This document shows positions 18,588-28,985 of a DNA stretch of 53,192 bases, one piece after another; the stretch's first letter is position 1; each line of letters opens with the position of its first letter. The translations under genes were made by a program, and so were the position numbers. A model generated the notes under the pieces. The model saw only the letters and a program-made list of their open reading frames with translations, did not search any database and was not told the origin of the DNA. This DNA comes from Mesobacillus boroniphilus JCM 21738 (GTDB taxonomy: Bacteria > Bacillota > Bacilli > Bacillales > Cytobacillaceae), in NCBI RefSeq assembly GCF_000517385.1, contig NZ_BAUW01000018.1, positions 1 to 53,192 on the forward strand. The letters are read 5' to 3'.

Positions 18588-18622
18588 AAAAACCCGAAAG
18601 ATATCAATGGATATCTCCCGGG
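18588..18622 (-). terminator. Riboswitch-controlled terminator of gdx
   Basis: On the minus strand CCCGGGAGATATC pairs with GATATCTTTCGGG (one internal mismatch), followed by T8. Its 5' arm is the 3' end of the guanidine aptamer, so ligand binding would disrupt termination. Confidence 0.85.
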
Positions 18623-18706
18623 TTTTTGTCCCTCCGTGTACACAGGAATTCCTGTGCGCCCTCTCTCGGACCAGACCAGCAAAAGTGCCGCGGAACCCTA
18701 GAGGAC
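18611..18706 (-). ncRNA. Guanidine-I riboswitch (ykkC)
   Basis: Minus-strand RNA carries the conserved ykkC blocks in order: CTAGGGTTCCG (18701-18691), GGTCTGGTCCGAGAG, ACGGAGGGACAAAAACC and CCGGGAGA. It binds guanidinium and turns on the adjacent exporter. Confidence 0.95.
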
Positions 18707-18719
18707 TTTTCATAAAAGA

Positions 18720-18748
18720 ATAGTAACATAATCAATGCAGCCAGTCAA
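18720..18748 (-). promoter_or_regulatory. Sigma-A promoter of the gdx leader
   Basis: On the minus strand TTGACT (18748-18743), 17 nt, then TACTAT (18725-18720) lie about 14 bp before the aptamer. Confidence 0.75.
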
Positions 18749-18756
18749 AACTGCCA

Positions 18757-21113
18757 TCAGGTCTCCTGGGGCTCCCTGTTCATCATTGTTTCATATTCAT
18801 TTGATGGCAAAGGCGGCGAGTAGAAATAGCCCTGGACTTCTTGACAGCCAAGTGATTTCAACAAATCGATTTGGGATGCCGTTTCAACTCCCTCAGCAAT
18901 GACCTTTAACTTCAGGTTCGTTGCCATTGAGACAATCGTTGATATGATTTCGCGGTTTTCCTGGGAGTGTGAAATGAAGCTTTGGTCAATTTTTAACCGG
19001 TCGACTGATAGTTACTTAAATAGCTCAAAGAACTGTATCCCGTTCCAAAGTCATCGATGCTGACTTCAATTCCAATTTCCCTTAATGCCTGGAGCTGTGA
19101 GTTGATACTGTCTTCCTTCTTGATCATGATGCTCTCAGTAACTTCGATTTCAATCAATTCACCATAAAGATTGTACTCCTTAAGGGTATGCTGCATGAAC
19201 TTCACAAAATCCTCCTGGTAAAAATGGATGATCGAGATGTTGATTGAAGTACGAGGAACCTCGAATCCCTGCTCCTTCCATGTGACAAGCTGACTGAACA
19301 CCTGCCTGATGATTAATCTCTCGAGGGGTACGATCAAGTTCGCCTCCTCGGCAATCGGGATGAATACACCAGGAGGAATCATTCCATGACGAGGATGCTT
19401 CCATCTAGCCAATGCTTCAGCACCGGTTATTTCATTAGTTGTTGCATTGTATTTAGGCTGGTAAAAGACGGTGAGAGAGTTACTATTTATAGCGTTCCGC
19501 AATTCATTCTCAAGCTCAAACTTATTCACGTTTTGATCCACCATGCTTTGGTCAAAAAATTGGTAGTGGTTTGCACCGTTTTCTTTCGCCTTATACATCG
19601 CCATATCAGCATATTTCAACAATAATTCAAGGTTATTTGTATCTTCAGGATACTTCGAAATCCCAATACTTGCCGTGATCAGGAATTCCATGCCCTCCGC
19701 AAAAAGCGGTGACTGGAATTCTCGTACAATCTCATTGGCAATCTTTTCTGGCTGATTTCCTCCAGCAACAAGAATCGCGAATTCATCTCCGCCAATTCTG
19801 GCAACAAGGCATTCCTCCGGCATAACTTCTGCAAGCTTCTTGCCGATTTGCATCAAGATCTTATCACCAAACGAATGCCCGAAGGTATCATTGATTCTTT
19901 TAAACCGGTCAAAATCAAGATAAATTAACGAAAATGCTTCATCCTTTATAAATAGTGAAGCCATCACTTTCTCTAAGTTTCGTCTATTAGGCAAATTAGT
20001 AAGTTCATCATGATATGCCAGATACTCAATCAGCTTGTCTGCTTTTTTCTGTTCTGTTATGTCCCTGACAATCCCAAAGACACCAACTGTTGTATTTTTG
20101 ACGATGATCCTGACTGCTGTGATCCTCACGTCCGCATATGTCGAATCAGCCTTTTTAAGGGTCGTTTCAATCAATTTCGTCTCGCCGCTAAGGACTTTCA
20201 TAAAATACTTCCTGATTTTCTTTTCTTCCTCGCTGCCGCCTATCAGATCAATGAAATGCAGTCCTGTTAATTCATTAGGCATATACCCTGTCAGCTCAAC
20301 AGCCTGTTTATTGACACTTAAAATATATCCCTGTAAATCGACCCTGAACACAGAATCAGGGTTATGGCTGAACAAAGATAAATGGGATTGGACATTTTTC
20401 ATGATGAGCTTTTCGCCAAACAGGTCAGGAACGAGCATGAATAATAAGTTTGCGGCAGCCATATAAATGAACGGTGCCAGGAAGGAATGGACACCGCTTC
20501 CATCCGCAATCTCCAGCATTGAAGTCAAGACGATATATGGAATACCTCCCAATGCCATGCCCCCAAGGACACTCCCTGTATATTTATAATTTTTGATAAA
20601 CTCATAAATATCCTCGTTTGTAATCTGCATTAAAAATCTGATCAGCGTGAAGGATGTAACCAAAATCATCAAAAATGCCATCACCGATAATATCGGCTGA
20701 ATCTCGATTGCTTCCCTGAATATTATATAAAATGCCGTATACTCTGCCATCATGATACTAGCTGCGATCAACAGGCTTGTGGATATGTACTGCGATGTGT
20801 TCGCGATGTCCCTTTGCGCCAGGCTCAAAGCTGAATAGGACCCAACTCCGCAGATCCCAAAAAATAACAGAAAAAACAAATAAAAATTGCTCGTCGAAAA
20901 TGGGACGCCTGCGGAAATAATAACAAACAGATGAGTCAGCATAAATATAAGAGCCAAAAGAAGTGAGTAAAGGACCATTTTACGTTTTTTTCTATCAATA
21001 GCCTTTTTGATTTGCCTGCTGAATTCAACTGCCATTATTGACGAAATTATTAAAAAAACGACAGTAAGAGCCATATTATTAAAGTCAAATATGTACATAT
21101 GGGGAATATTCAT
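18757..21113 (-). CDS. Membrane PAS-GGDEF-EAL cyclic-di-GMP protein (frameshifted)
   Basis: The reconstructed protein is about 785 aa: seven N-terminal membrane helices (residues 1-245), PAS (HNPDSVFRVDLQGYILSVNK), GGDEF (intact IGGDEF, no RxxD inhibitory site upstream) and EAL (GAEALARW, IEVTESIMI, IDDFGTGYSSLSYL). Both catalytic signatures are kept, so it could make or degrade cyclic di-GMP. One base is missing near 19003; restoring it joins YLSNY to VDRLKIDQSFISHSQENRE and the EAL end IAEGVET...GYFYSPPLP. No partner gene is adjacent. The membrane region resembles an MHYT-type sensor but lacks clear MHYT motifs. Confidence 0.9.
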
Positions 21114-21521
21114 CCTGCCCCTCGTTTCTGTCTGGTTTATTTGCTTTCGTGGACTAGTGCTCTAAGTATGACAAATTCCGGGAAAAAGAAGGAAGCTTTC
21201 TAAATATTATACAATATTCACCACTAATTTTGGATAGTTTTCGCAATTTTCAAAACCATCATTACCAATCTAACGGTAAATTTTATATAATATAAGTAAA
21301 AGCCATTCATTTTCTCTAATCCCTCCCCGGTTCCTGCTTCAATCACCAGGTTGAATCTTTCTCAACATATCACAAAAGCAGACTCTTACTTTAATATCGG
21401 TAAAACCACAGATTTCTTAACCCCAAGCCCTTTAAAGGCTTTACAAATATATATCGCCGCACGTGTTACTGGATTATTGTGAAATAAGGAAACTTCCTGC
21501 CCAAGAAAGGAGGAGATTAGG

Positions 21522-21701
21522 ATGGATAGGGAGCACAACTAATACCCAATGCTGCCTTATAATCCATTATACAGGGTAAACTATTATCAGCTTTTGAAGG
21601 CACATTGCCTGGACACCCAGCCAGAGATTGAGCTTTATATCACTAATTACGATGGTCTCGTAACCCATAAAAAGCCAAAGAAGAACAGCACTGGAAATTG
21701 A
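21522..21701 (+). CDS. Small hypothetical ORF with an internal in-frame stop
   Basis: A strong AAAGGAGGAG site precedes ATG at 21522, which reads MDREHN and then TAA. The same frame continues after the stop from ATG 21549 for 50 codons (MLPYNPLYRVNYYQLLKAHC...), an aromatic, charged sequence that looks coding. It may be a short leader with re-initiation, a nonsense mutation or a sequence error. Family unknown. The stop is one base before an inverted repeat upstream of czrA. I see no other gene in 21114-21521. Confidence 0.35.
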
Positions 21702-21731
21702 ATAACTGTATAAAAGAAAAGATACAGTTAT
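21702..21731. promoter_or_regulatory. Perfect inverted repeat upstream of czrA
   Basis: ATAACTGTAT-N10-ATACAGTTAT has perfect 10-bp arms between the small ORF and czrA, and its right arm includes a TATAAT. It could be an operator or an AT-rich terminator. It does not match the czcD operator at 23097. Confidence 0.5.
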
Positions 21732-21749
21732 AATAGGAGCAGGAGGCTG

Positions 21750-22076
21750 ATGAACTTGGAAGAAAAGAAAAATAATTCTCCTGATATGGACCTTGATGAG
21801 GAAACTTTATTAATCGTTTCACAGACTTTCAAAGCACTTTCAGATCCGACACGGCTCAGAATCCTCCATCTTTTGTTCCAGGGGGAACATTCGGTCAATG
21901 AAATAGCGGAAAAACTCTCATTGTTGCAGTCAACCGTTTCACACCAATTGCGCTTTCTTAAAAACCTCAGGCTCGTCAAATTCAGGAGAGAGGGTACATC
22001 GCTATATTACACGCATGACGACGAACACGTCATTGACCTGTTAAAGCAAAGCATAGAACATGCCAGCCATCATTGA
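21750..22076 (+). CDS. czrA: Zn/Co-sensing ArsR/SmtB repressor CzrA
   Basis: This 108-aa winged-helix repressor has the recognition helix [16 protein letters not shown]. The C-terminal alpha-5 metal site is complete: D-x-H-x10-H-x2-H (DEH...HASH), as in staphylococcal CzrA, so zinc or cobalt should release it from DNA. The start follows GGAGG. It is convergent with czcD, whose promoter holds a classical ArsR/SmtB palindrome. That pairing makes czcD the obvious target. Confidence 0.9.
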   Translation: MNLEEKKNNSPDMDLDEETLLIVSQTFKALSDPTRLRILHLLFQGEHSVNEIAEKLSLLQSTVSHQLRFLKNLRLVKFRREGTSLYYTHDDEHVIDLLKQSIEHASHH

Positions 22077-22110
22077 TGAGATTGACCATCAAAATTGGCT
22101 GGCATGTTTT
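22058..22110. terminator. Terminator between czrA and czcD
   Basis: ACATGCCAGCC and GGCTGGCATGT form a stem that begins inside the czrA 3' end, with T8 on the plus strand. Confidence 0.75.
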
Positions 22111-22131
22111 TTTAAGACGACACTTGTTTAA

Positions 22132-23077
22132 TCAATTGCAAGGCCCATGCGCGCATGGGCACCCATGCTCTTCCCCTTCTACCTGAAGTACTATGGTCAA
22201 TTCCAAACCGATCGTGCAACAGCCTTTGTGCTTTATGGAGTACGCGATCATGTGCTCCTTCCCCTTCGACGGCAATATGCCCGCTAAGCATTAACACCCC
22301 TGAAGTGATCGACCAAACGTGAACATCATGTACGTCTTTCACTTCTGGAATCTTCATAATTTCATCCTTCACTTCATCCAATTCAATCTCCTGAGGTGTG
22401 CCTTCCATCAAGACATGGAAGCTTTCCTTCGTCACCCTCCAGCCGCTGATAATGATGAGAACCGCAACTGCGACGCTTGCAATGGGATCCGCAAGTCCCC
22501 AGCCAAAAAAGTAGATCAGCAATGCTGCTGTAATTGCGCCAACCGATCCAAGCATATCTCCCAGTACATGAAGGAAGGCGCTTCTTACATTCAAATTCTC
22601 ATCTTTGTCACCACCCATCAGTATCCAAGCGGCGATGATATTGACAATTAACCCGATAACCGAAATCGTCAGCATTCCCATGCTTTGTACTTCTGGAGGA
22701 TCTGTAAAACGTTGATACGCTTCAACAAAAATATAAATCGAGATGATAATTAACGTAAGACCGTTTAAAGCAGCTGCAATGATTTCAAAACGTTTTAAAG
22801 CCGAATGTCTTTGAGTGTGTAGCTTTTCTTTCACCAAGTCTCATCGCGAACAAACTCAACCAAGCGCAGCCGCATCACTCAGCATATGGCCAGCGTCTGA
22901 AAGCAGTGCAAGGCTGTTTGTAATTACCCCGCCAATCACCTCTACAATCATGAAAGTGGCGATTAGGAGAAAAGCCCAGAATAATGCCTTTTTGTTATTT
23001 GTATGACTATGGCTATGACCGTGGCCATGGCTATGACCGTGGCCATGGCCATGGCCATGAGAATGATTATGTCCCAT
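22132..23077 (-). CDS. czcD: Zn/Co/Cd efflux protein CzcD, CDF family (three frame changes)
   Basis: This is a proton-driven exporter of Zn, Co and Cd in the membrane, about 315 aa. The N-terminus is a His-rich metal-binding run ([15 protein letters not shown]), and helix 2 carries [14 protein letters not shown]. The C-terminal domain includes [15 protein letters not shown]. The frame breaks near 22858 (a T missing before LSLFAMRLG), near 22805 (an extra A in AAAA before RFEI) and near 22190 (before [17 protein letters not shown]). The repaired protein ends at 22132, not 22112. It is under a palindromic ArsR-type operator. Confidence 0.9.
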
Positions 23078-23096
23078 GTGTTTCCCCTCCTTTTCT

Positions 23097-23122
23097 TATA
23101 TATGAATATATGCTCATATATA
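23097..23122. promoter_or_regulatory. CzrA-type operator of czcD
   Basis: TATATATGA-N8-TCATATATA is a perfect 9-8-9 palindrome 20-45 bp before czcD. It fits the ArsR/SmtB operator pattern (ATATGAA...TTCATAT) used by CzrA. Confidence 0.75.
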
Positions 23123-23212
23123 TAATTATGACTCATTTACGAATTTGGTTCAATAAAAAGCTTGTCTAAAATTTAAATACCTTTTTATTATGGTTTTTAC
23201 ACAAAAAAAAAT

Positions 23213-23236
23213 TAAACCGCTGAGAATCAGCGGTTT
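23213..23236 (-). terminator. Terminator of spoVR
   Basis: AAACCGCTGA and TCAGCGGTTT form a perfect 10-bp stem; on the minus strand a T-run follows. Confidence 0.85.
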
Positions 23237-23246
23237 TGTGCTTTCC

Positions 23247-24656
23247 TTATAAATACTTGCGATGGATTCCCTTCCCATCATAGGTGTATAGCATTGCCCT
23301 GCTCTCGACCATCGTTTCGATATGGCATTTCCGTCCCCAAAGCTGATGAATATACGGAAGTACTTTTTCCAGGTATTTAATGTCCAGCTCGATGCCTTCG
23401 AAGCCGTGAGTTATATATAACTCTCCATTCTTCAAGTAATCCCCGTCTGTCACGGTCAAATATGGGAATCCCCCATTGACTCTCATGCTGACAAGCTGGT
23501 CGCGGACTTGTTCCCACGCTTTATCGACGACTTTGTATTCACGTCCCTGCTTTTGGAAAAGATACATATCTTCACGCATGACCAAATCCTTAGTCAAGTA
23601 ATTGCGTAAAAATGAAATATCTGATTCGATCTCACGGACTTCAAACATTTTTTCCCGGCCTGATCCTGGTTTTACTCCACGGCGTTTCATTTCCTCAGTC
23701 GGGTTATTATAACGTTCTTCGATATCTTCAAAAATTTTGATTCCTAAATAATATGGATTGATCCCTGTTTTGGATGGCTGCACGACCCCGGCATTCAATT
23801 TTGCAAACTCAATTGATTCACCGCTCGTCAGGTCCATTTCCCGGAGAATCCGTTGGTGCCAATAAGAGGCCCAGCCTTCATTCATGATTTTTGTCTCAAG
23901 CTGCGGCCAAAAATAAAGCATTTCCTCCCGCATCATGGTCATGATATCCCGCTGCCAATCTTCCAGCTCGCGGCTGTAACTTTCAATGAACAATAGCAAA
24001 TCTTTCTCTGGGCGCGGCGGGAATTTCTTCTTCTTTATCTTCTCTGTTGATTCTGTCTTTTTGGATTCAAGATCCCAAAGATCATCATACGGGGTTGCTA
24101 TTGTCGTTGGTTCATCCTCGAAATCATCTTCGGCTGACCATGCGAGCTTAGGCCTCATCAACGATGGGTCGATATGCTCTTCGACGGCTAGTACCGCATC
24201 AAGGAAAGACTCCACCGCTTGTTTTCCATGCTCGATTTCATATTTACGGATTCTCTCTGCCGTTGCTGCCATGCTTTCGACCATATCACGTTTCGTATTT
24301 TGGAAACGAACATTATTTTTAAAGAAATCACAGTGAGCAAGGACATGGGCAACGATTAACTTGTTTTGGATTAACGAATTGGAATCCAACAAGAAGGCAT
24401 AACAAGGATTTGAATTGATAACCAGTTCATAAATTTTTGAGAGGCCCAAGTCATAATGGAGCTTCATTTTATGAAATTGCTTCCCAAAGCTCCAATGGGA
24501 AAATCTCGTTGGCATTCCATAGGCACCAAATGTATAGATGATTTCTGCAGGACATATTTCATACCTCATCGGATAAAAGTCCAGCCCAAAACCTTTTGCG
24601 ATTTCGGTAATTTCAGAAATGGCATATTCCAGTGACTTTTGATCTTCCGACACCAT
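23247..24656 (-). CDS. spoVR: Stage V sporulation protein R, SpoVR
   Basis: This 469-aa cytoplasmic protein matches the SpoVR family in length and along the whole sequence: [20 protein letters not shown]-like start, [20 protein letters not shown] with the conserved His, DFFKNN, then [13 protein letters not shown] and [12 protein letters not shown]. SpoVR is needed for proper spore cortex formation in B. subtilis; the chemistry is unknown. The start is the ATG at 24656 behind GGGGGAG. It is intact and monocistronic. Confidence 0.95.
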   Translation of the reverse strand: MVSEDQKSLEYAISEITEIAKGFGLDFYPMRYEICPAEIIYTFGAYGMPTRFSHWSFGKQFHKMKLHYDLGLSKIYELVINSNPCYAFLLDSNSLIQNKLIVAHVLAHCDFFKNNVRFQNTKRDMVESMAATAERIRKYEIEHGKQAVESFLDAVLAVEEHIDPSLMRPKLAWSAEDDFEDEPTTIATPYDDLWDLESKKTESTEKIKKKKFPPRPEKDLLLFIESYSRELEDWQRDIMTMMREEMLYFWPQLETKIMNEGWASYWHQRILREMDLTSGESIEFAKLNAGVVQPSKTGINPYYLGIKIFEDIEERYNNPTEEMKRRGVKPGSGREKMFEVREIESDISFLRNYLTKDLVMREDMYLFQKQGREYKVVDKAWEQVRDQLVSMRVNGGFPYLTVTDGDYLKNGELYITHGFEGIELDIKYLEKVLPYIHQLWGRKCHIETMVESRAMLYTYDGKGIHRKYL

Positions 24657-24723
24657 CTCTCCCCCTTTCACCTCTTACAACAATGTATGAGAAAAAAGGA
24701 GAAAGATGAACAGGTTAGAAACT

Positions 24724-25047
24724 TTACTGCTGCAGTTGTTCGGTAACAGAAAGGCTCAATAATCTGTCATTTTTCACATCATGCGCTACTTGCACAGTGA
24801 TAATGACAGGTTTTTTATTGACACTGACCTTGTATTGAAATGAGTCAAGTACCTGGCGATCGTCTATCTGCTTCCTGCCCATATACCTATAATTCCGGAC
24901 TGTCTCATCGGGAAAATCTTCATTGATTACGGCAGTAGCTATCTTTCCATACTTTTCGTAATCAGGAGTTTGAGCATTAACATCCAATCTTTGGGTTCCC
25001 ATTAACAAAGTCAAAGTCACAGTTATGGCGAAAAAATACTTTTTCAT
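24724..25047 (-). CDS. Secreted DUF3889 protein (YqzG-like)
   Basis: This 107-aa protein has a signal peptide (MKKYFFAITVTLTLLM, likely cut after VNA) and a small alpha/beta domain (YEKYGKIATAVINEDFPDET, RYMGRKQIDDRQVLDSFQY) that ends in beta-strands. It matches the exported DUF3889 family of Bacillaceae, function unknown. ATG at 25047 has 6-nt spacing from GGAG; the adjacent ATG at 25050 is also possible. Confidence 0.75.
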   Translation of the reverse strand: MKKYFFAITVTLTLLMGTQRLDVNAQTPDYEKYGKIATAVINEDFPDETVRNYRYMGRKQIDDRQVLDSFQYKVSVNKKPVIITVQVAHDVKNDRLLSLSVTEQLQQ

Positions 25048-25236
25048 CATACACTCCTTTAAGCTGCTCAGCTTTATAATCACATTCGATATGTAGTCAT
25101 TCTAAGTTCATTTAACTGCCCAATTATACAGGTAAAACTTGAAAACCCCAGTAAACAGGGTCGTCCAACATTTTCTGAGGAAGTTCCGGCGTCAAATCCA
25201 TATAATATTATCAACTCCTCATAAGGAGGATTGGAT

Positions 25237-25491
25237 ATGAAGAAAACGGATTACGATCGTGCTTTATATTATACGCACCAATCCCAATGGGATAACCTGC
25301 TCATCCTTATGGTCAGGACAGAGGACCAGTTCCTGGCTAAAAAGATTGAACATTTTCTCCACGCTTACAACTTTGAAAAAGATTATGCTGTCATTGAAAA
25401 ACGCCTGTATTCCCTGCTTAGATATATCGACCACGCAAATGAAGCCGCCGGCGATGACTACCTGGAAACCGCTGTAACCGGCTCGATTTAA
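25237..25491 (+). CDS. Hypothetical Bacillaceae protein, 84 aa
   Basis: This is a small soluble helical protein (ALYYTHQSQWDNLLILMVRT, KRLYSLLRYIDHANEAAGDD). A strong AAGGAGG site fixes the ATG at 25237; the TTG at 25231 is too near. I do not recognise the family. It is followed directly by a terminator, so it is monocistronic. Confidence 0.65.
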   Translation: MKKTDYDRALYYTHQSQWDNLLILMVRTEDQFLAKKIEHFLHAYNFEKDYAVIEKRLYSLLRYIDHANEAAGDDYLETAVTGSI

Positions 25492-25515
25492 CAAGAGAAT
25501 TCCACCAAAAAAAAT

Positions 25516-25546
25516 AACACGGCTACCTATATTAAGGTGCCGTGTT
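25516..25546 (+). terminator. Terminator of the 84-aa gene
   Basis: AACACGGC and GCCGTGTT with extra ACCT/AGGT pairing form a stable hairpin, followed by T-rich sequence. Confidence 0.8.
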
Positions 25547-25599
25547 TGTTATTTTTTATGCTGTTTCCTATTGTTAATTAATGGTTTATCTTTTTCAAG

Positions 25600-26105
25600 C
25601 GGAGGGCGGTTCCTGGTCCATGAGGCGATTTTTCAAACCAAGTGATGGAAGTCTATTTTCCGGCCCTCATCTCTCCTTGAGCTTCCTGCGCCAGATCCTG
25701 TATATACGAAAAAGTATCTTTCAGTTCCGGAGTATCCGCCATTTCTGTGCCAGCCCTTGCAGTTAAACTCAGTGAAAAAAGGAGCTGGTTCACCGAATCA
25801 TGCAAATCCCTTGCCAGGCGGTTCAGCTCAGCTGCCAACGCGAGATCCTGTTCCTGCTGGGGAAGCCTTATCCTTTTTATTGCCGTTCCAATCTGGAATG
25901 CAATTGCCTTAAGCAAGGCGAGTTCATCTTTTTTGAAGTGGGTTTTATGCGGTGAGCCTACATTCAAGACACCAAACTTTTCATCTCCGGCTCTTAACGG
26001 AACAGTCGCATGGTGAGTCAAACCATTCGTTTCACCAGCTTTATTGTTGATTGCATCCTCAAGTCTTTTACACTCGAAGATATTCGTTGTTTTATTTAAT
26101 AAAAA
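25600..26105 (-). pseudogene. Remnant of a NarL-type GAF sensor histidine kinase
   Basis: An open frame runs from about 26105 to 25653. It begins inside a GAF domain (NKTTNIFECKRLEDAINNKA, VPLRAGDEKFGVLNVGSPHK) and reaches the HisKA_3 dimerisation helix with the phosphoacceptor (LARDLHDSVNQLLFSLSLTA). After QEAQGEMRA the frame ends; the expected ATPase domain is gone, and only scraps in other frames follow. The N-terminal half is also missing and replaced by the terminator of the next gene. Loss at both ends is real decay, unlike the one-base breaks elsewhere. No LuxR-type regulator remains nearby. Confidence 0.75.
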
Positions 26106-26135
26106 AAAAATCCGAAGAGGGAATTCCTCTTCGGA
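26102..26135 (-). terminator. Terminator of the SDR gene
   Basis: TCCGAAGAGG and CCTCTTCGGA form a perfect stem (26111-26135); on the minus strand a run of about ten T follows. Confidence 0.9.
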
Positions 26136-26143
26136 CTCTGCTA

Positions 26144-26866
26144 TTAAGCAATCGGGTAGTTCTGGACTAGCGGATGGATGACGATTTCATCAATCAGCAT
26201 ATGTTTCGGAGCGGATGCCATATAGACAACTGCGTTTGCGATGTCCTCCACCTTCAGCCAGTCATGTTTCTCAGGAAGACCCTGCTTTGAATCTGCGAAA
26301 TAAGTATCAACCATTCCTGGATTAATGGTGCCAACACGGATTCCGTATTCCCTGACTTCCTGCGCAAGTGCCCCGCTGAAGCCTTGGACAGCGTACTTTG
26401 AAGCTGTATAGGCACTTCCGTTTGGAATCGTATATCTGCCAACATCAGAAGATATTGTGATGATCATGCCAGATTTACGCTCCTTCATATGAGGCAGCAC
26501 GGCTTTCGCACCAAGGAATACACCCTGGACATTTACTTCAAATAGCTTTTTCCATTCTTCAACCGTTACTTCTTCGGCCAGTTTGAAAAAGCCGATTCCC
26601 GCATTATTGACAAGTACATCAACCTGACCGAATGCTTCTAGCGTTATATCAACAAGGTTTTTCACCTGCTGCTCATCGCTGACATCAGTCTGGACTGCAA
26701 TGACATCAGAAAAACCCTTCTGCTTCAACTCTTCCGCAGTTTTGTTGATTTCTTCAGAGCTTCCTGCAACCACAAGTTTCATTCCCTGTTCAGCTAATTT
26801 CACGGCGATTTCCTTGCCGATCCCTCTTGATGCACCTGTGACGATTGCGACTTGTTCTTTTAACAA
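26144..26866 (-). CDS. Short-chain dehydrogenase/reductase
   Basis: This 240-aa classical SDR has the cofactor motif TGASRGIG at residues 10-17, NNAG near 88 and the catalytic Ser...Tyr-x3-Lys (ISSDVG, SAYTASKYAVQGF). Asp is absent at the end of beta-2 (VVAGSSEE), which favours NADPH. The likely substrate is a 3-oxoacyl compound or ketone but cannot be fixed. The start is a TTG at 26866, 8 nt after AAGGAAG. It follows pgcA by 37 bp on the same strand. Confidence 0.88.
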   Translation of the reverse strand: MLKEQVAIVTGASRGIGKEIAVKLAEQGMKLVVAGSSEEINKTAEELKQKGFSDVIAVQTDVSDEQQVKNLVDITLEAFGQVDVLVNNAGIGFFKLAEEVTVEEWKKLFEVNVQGVFLGAKAVLPHMKERKSGMIITISSDVGRYTIPNGSAYTASKYAVQGFSGALAQEVREYGIRVGTINPGMVDTYFADSKQGLPEKHDWLKVEDIANAVVYMASAPKHMLIDEIVIHPLVQNYPIA

Positions 26867-26903
26867 TGTGACAACTTCCTTTCAGATCAATCTCTAAGTT
26901 GAT

Positions 26904-28648
26904 TTACAGGTTCTTTGCTGCTTGCATTTTCTTTTCAACTACCTCCATGAAATCCTGTTCGATTTTTTGGAGTTTCTGGATACTTTCAGCCAGGCTCTTA
27001 TCGTTCACACCAAAATAAAACTTAATTTTCGGCTCAGTCCCGGATGGGCGAAGGCACACCCATGTGCCATCCTCAAGATAGTATTTGATGACATTTGAAG
27101 AAGGAAGCTGGATTTTTTCTTCCTCGTTGTTTTCATTCACTCTTACACTTGTTAAATAATCTTCCACTGCGGTAACTTTCAATTCACCAAGCTGCTTAAG
27201 CGGCTCCTGGCGGAAGACTCCAAGTGTCTTCTGGATCAACTCCGCACCCTCTTTTCCTTTTAACGTCAGGGAACGAAGTCCTTCCTGGTAGTAACCATAC
27301 TCTTCAAATACACTAAGAAGCGCTTCGTACAAGGACATGCCCTTCTTTTTGTAATATGCGCAAACCTCGACAGCGAGCATTGCCGCCTGTACTGCATCTT
27401 TATCACGGGCAAAGTCGCCAATCAAGTATCCATAGCTTTCTTCATAGCCAAACAGGAATTTATACTCTCCTGAGTCTTCATATTGCTTGATTTTTTCAGC
27501 TATGAATTTGAAGCCAGTCAGGACATCGATTGTATTGATTCCGAAAGATGAAGCGATCTTGCGGCCAAGTTCGGATGTAACGACTGTTTTGAACACGGCT
27601 CCCTTCGCAGGAAGGGTTTCTTTCGCTTGCTTTTGCTTCAGGATATAGTGCAGCAGCAGTGCTCCAGTCTGGTTTCCTGTCAGGACAACATACTCCCCAT
27701 CTGCATCTTTAACAGCGATACCAAGACGGTCACCGTCCGGATCTGTGGCGATCAGCAAATCCGCATCGATTTTCTTTCCTTCACGGAATGCCAGCTCAAA
27801 TGCAGAATGCTCTTCTGGATTCGGGCTTTTTACGGTAGAAAACTCAGGATCAGGAAGCTCCTGTTCCTTTACTACTGTGACATTCTGGTATTTCAGGTTT
27901 GTCAGGATATCGCGCACCGGCCTATTGGCAGTACCATGCAACGGCGTGAATACTACTTTTACATCGGCTTCATCTGCCAGCGTCGGATTTTCGGAAATCG
28001 TCATCAGTTTCTCTAGATAAGCGCGATCCACTTCAGATCCAATCATCTTGATCAAGCCTTTTTCCTTCAACTCTTGCTCGTCCATTACCTCGATCGATAG
28101 TTCATTTTCGATTTCGTTTACCTTGGCAATTACTTCATCAGCACTATTTGGTGGAAGCTGGCCACCATCCGGACCATACACTTTATAGCCATTATATTCA
28201 GGAGGATTATGGCTGGCGGTTATGACGATTCCTGCATAAGCGTGCAGGTGCCGCACCGCGAATGACAGCTCCGGAGTAGGCCGCAGTTCTTCAAAAACAT
28301 ATGTCTGGATGCCCCGCGTCGCTAATGTTCTTGCAGCCTCCATTGCGAATTCGGGTGATTTATGGCGTGAATCATAAGCGATCGCCACACCTCGCTGCTT
28401 CGCTTCATTTCCTTGTTCTTCTATGTATGCTGCCAGGCCGCTGACGCCTTGCGGACAGTGTATAAGTTCATGCGGTTGGTACCAGCACCAATTTCTCCGC
28501 GCATACCACCAGTCCCAAATTCCAGATTTTTATAAAAAGCTTCCTCTAGGTGTTTCTCGTTTTCTTTAAATGAGCCAAGCTCAGTTTTTAGCTCAGGATC
28601 CAACCCTGCAAACCCAAGCCATTTCTCAGCGTTCTTTTTCCAATCCAT
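26904..28648 (-). CDS. pgcA: Phospho-sugar mutase, PgcA type (frameshifted)
   Basis: This alpha-phosphoglucomutase/phosphomannomutase of about 581 aa, the usual length, interconverts glucose 1- and 6-phosphate for cell-wall glycolipid and teichoic acid precursors. Motifs: [13 protein letters not shown], active-site Ser in [13 protein letters not shown], metal loop [10 protein letters not shown], sugar loop GYEESYG and phosphate site [12 protein letters not shown]. One G is missing at about 28437, between TVRKASA and [20 protein letters not shown]. The ATG at 28648 follows GGGAGG. Confidence 0.93.
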
Positions 28649-28925
28649 CAAATGACCTCCCAAAAAATAGATTTGAATCTTACAGCTAATTATAAAACAA
28701 GATGGAGCTTGATTGATAACTTTTATGCTAACTTGTCAATTTGTTTTCATATCATTTCAGTGTTTTGTAAAAAGTCCGGGTTTCAGGAATCCCATATACT
28801 TTTCCGTTTTCTGGAATTTTAGTGCACCAATACGCTTTATCGGTGTGCTCTTTCCAGGTTTCTGGGATTTTCAGGAACCGAGCGCAAATCGAAAAATGCG
28901 CCCTCTGCCAATTCTAATCTCACTG

Positions 28926-28962
28926 AAAAACACCTGGGAATCCAGCTTTTTTCCCCCAGGTG
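28926..28962 (-). terminator. Terminator of yhcX
   Basis: CACCTGGG and CCCAGGTG form a perfect 8-bp stem; on the minus strand GTTTTTC follows. The remaining 28664-28925 contains a CACC/GGTG hairpin at about 28824-28845 but no gene. Confidence 0.75.
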
Positions 28963-28985
28963 CCGCACTTACCCTACTTCTACTT

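Noticed and set aside
23247-26866. Defence island or prophage
   Set aside because: No integrase, restriction, phage or toxin-antitoxin genes; the genes are ordinary chromosomal functions.
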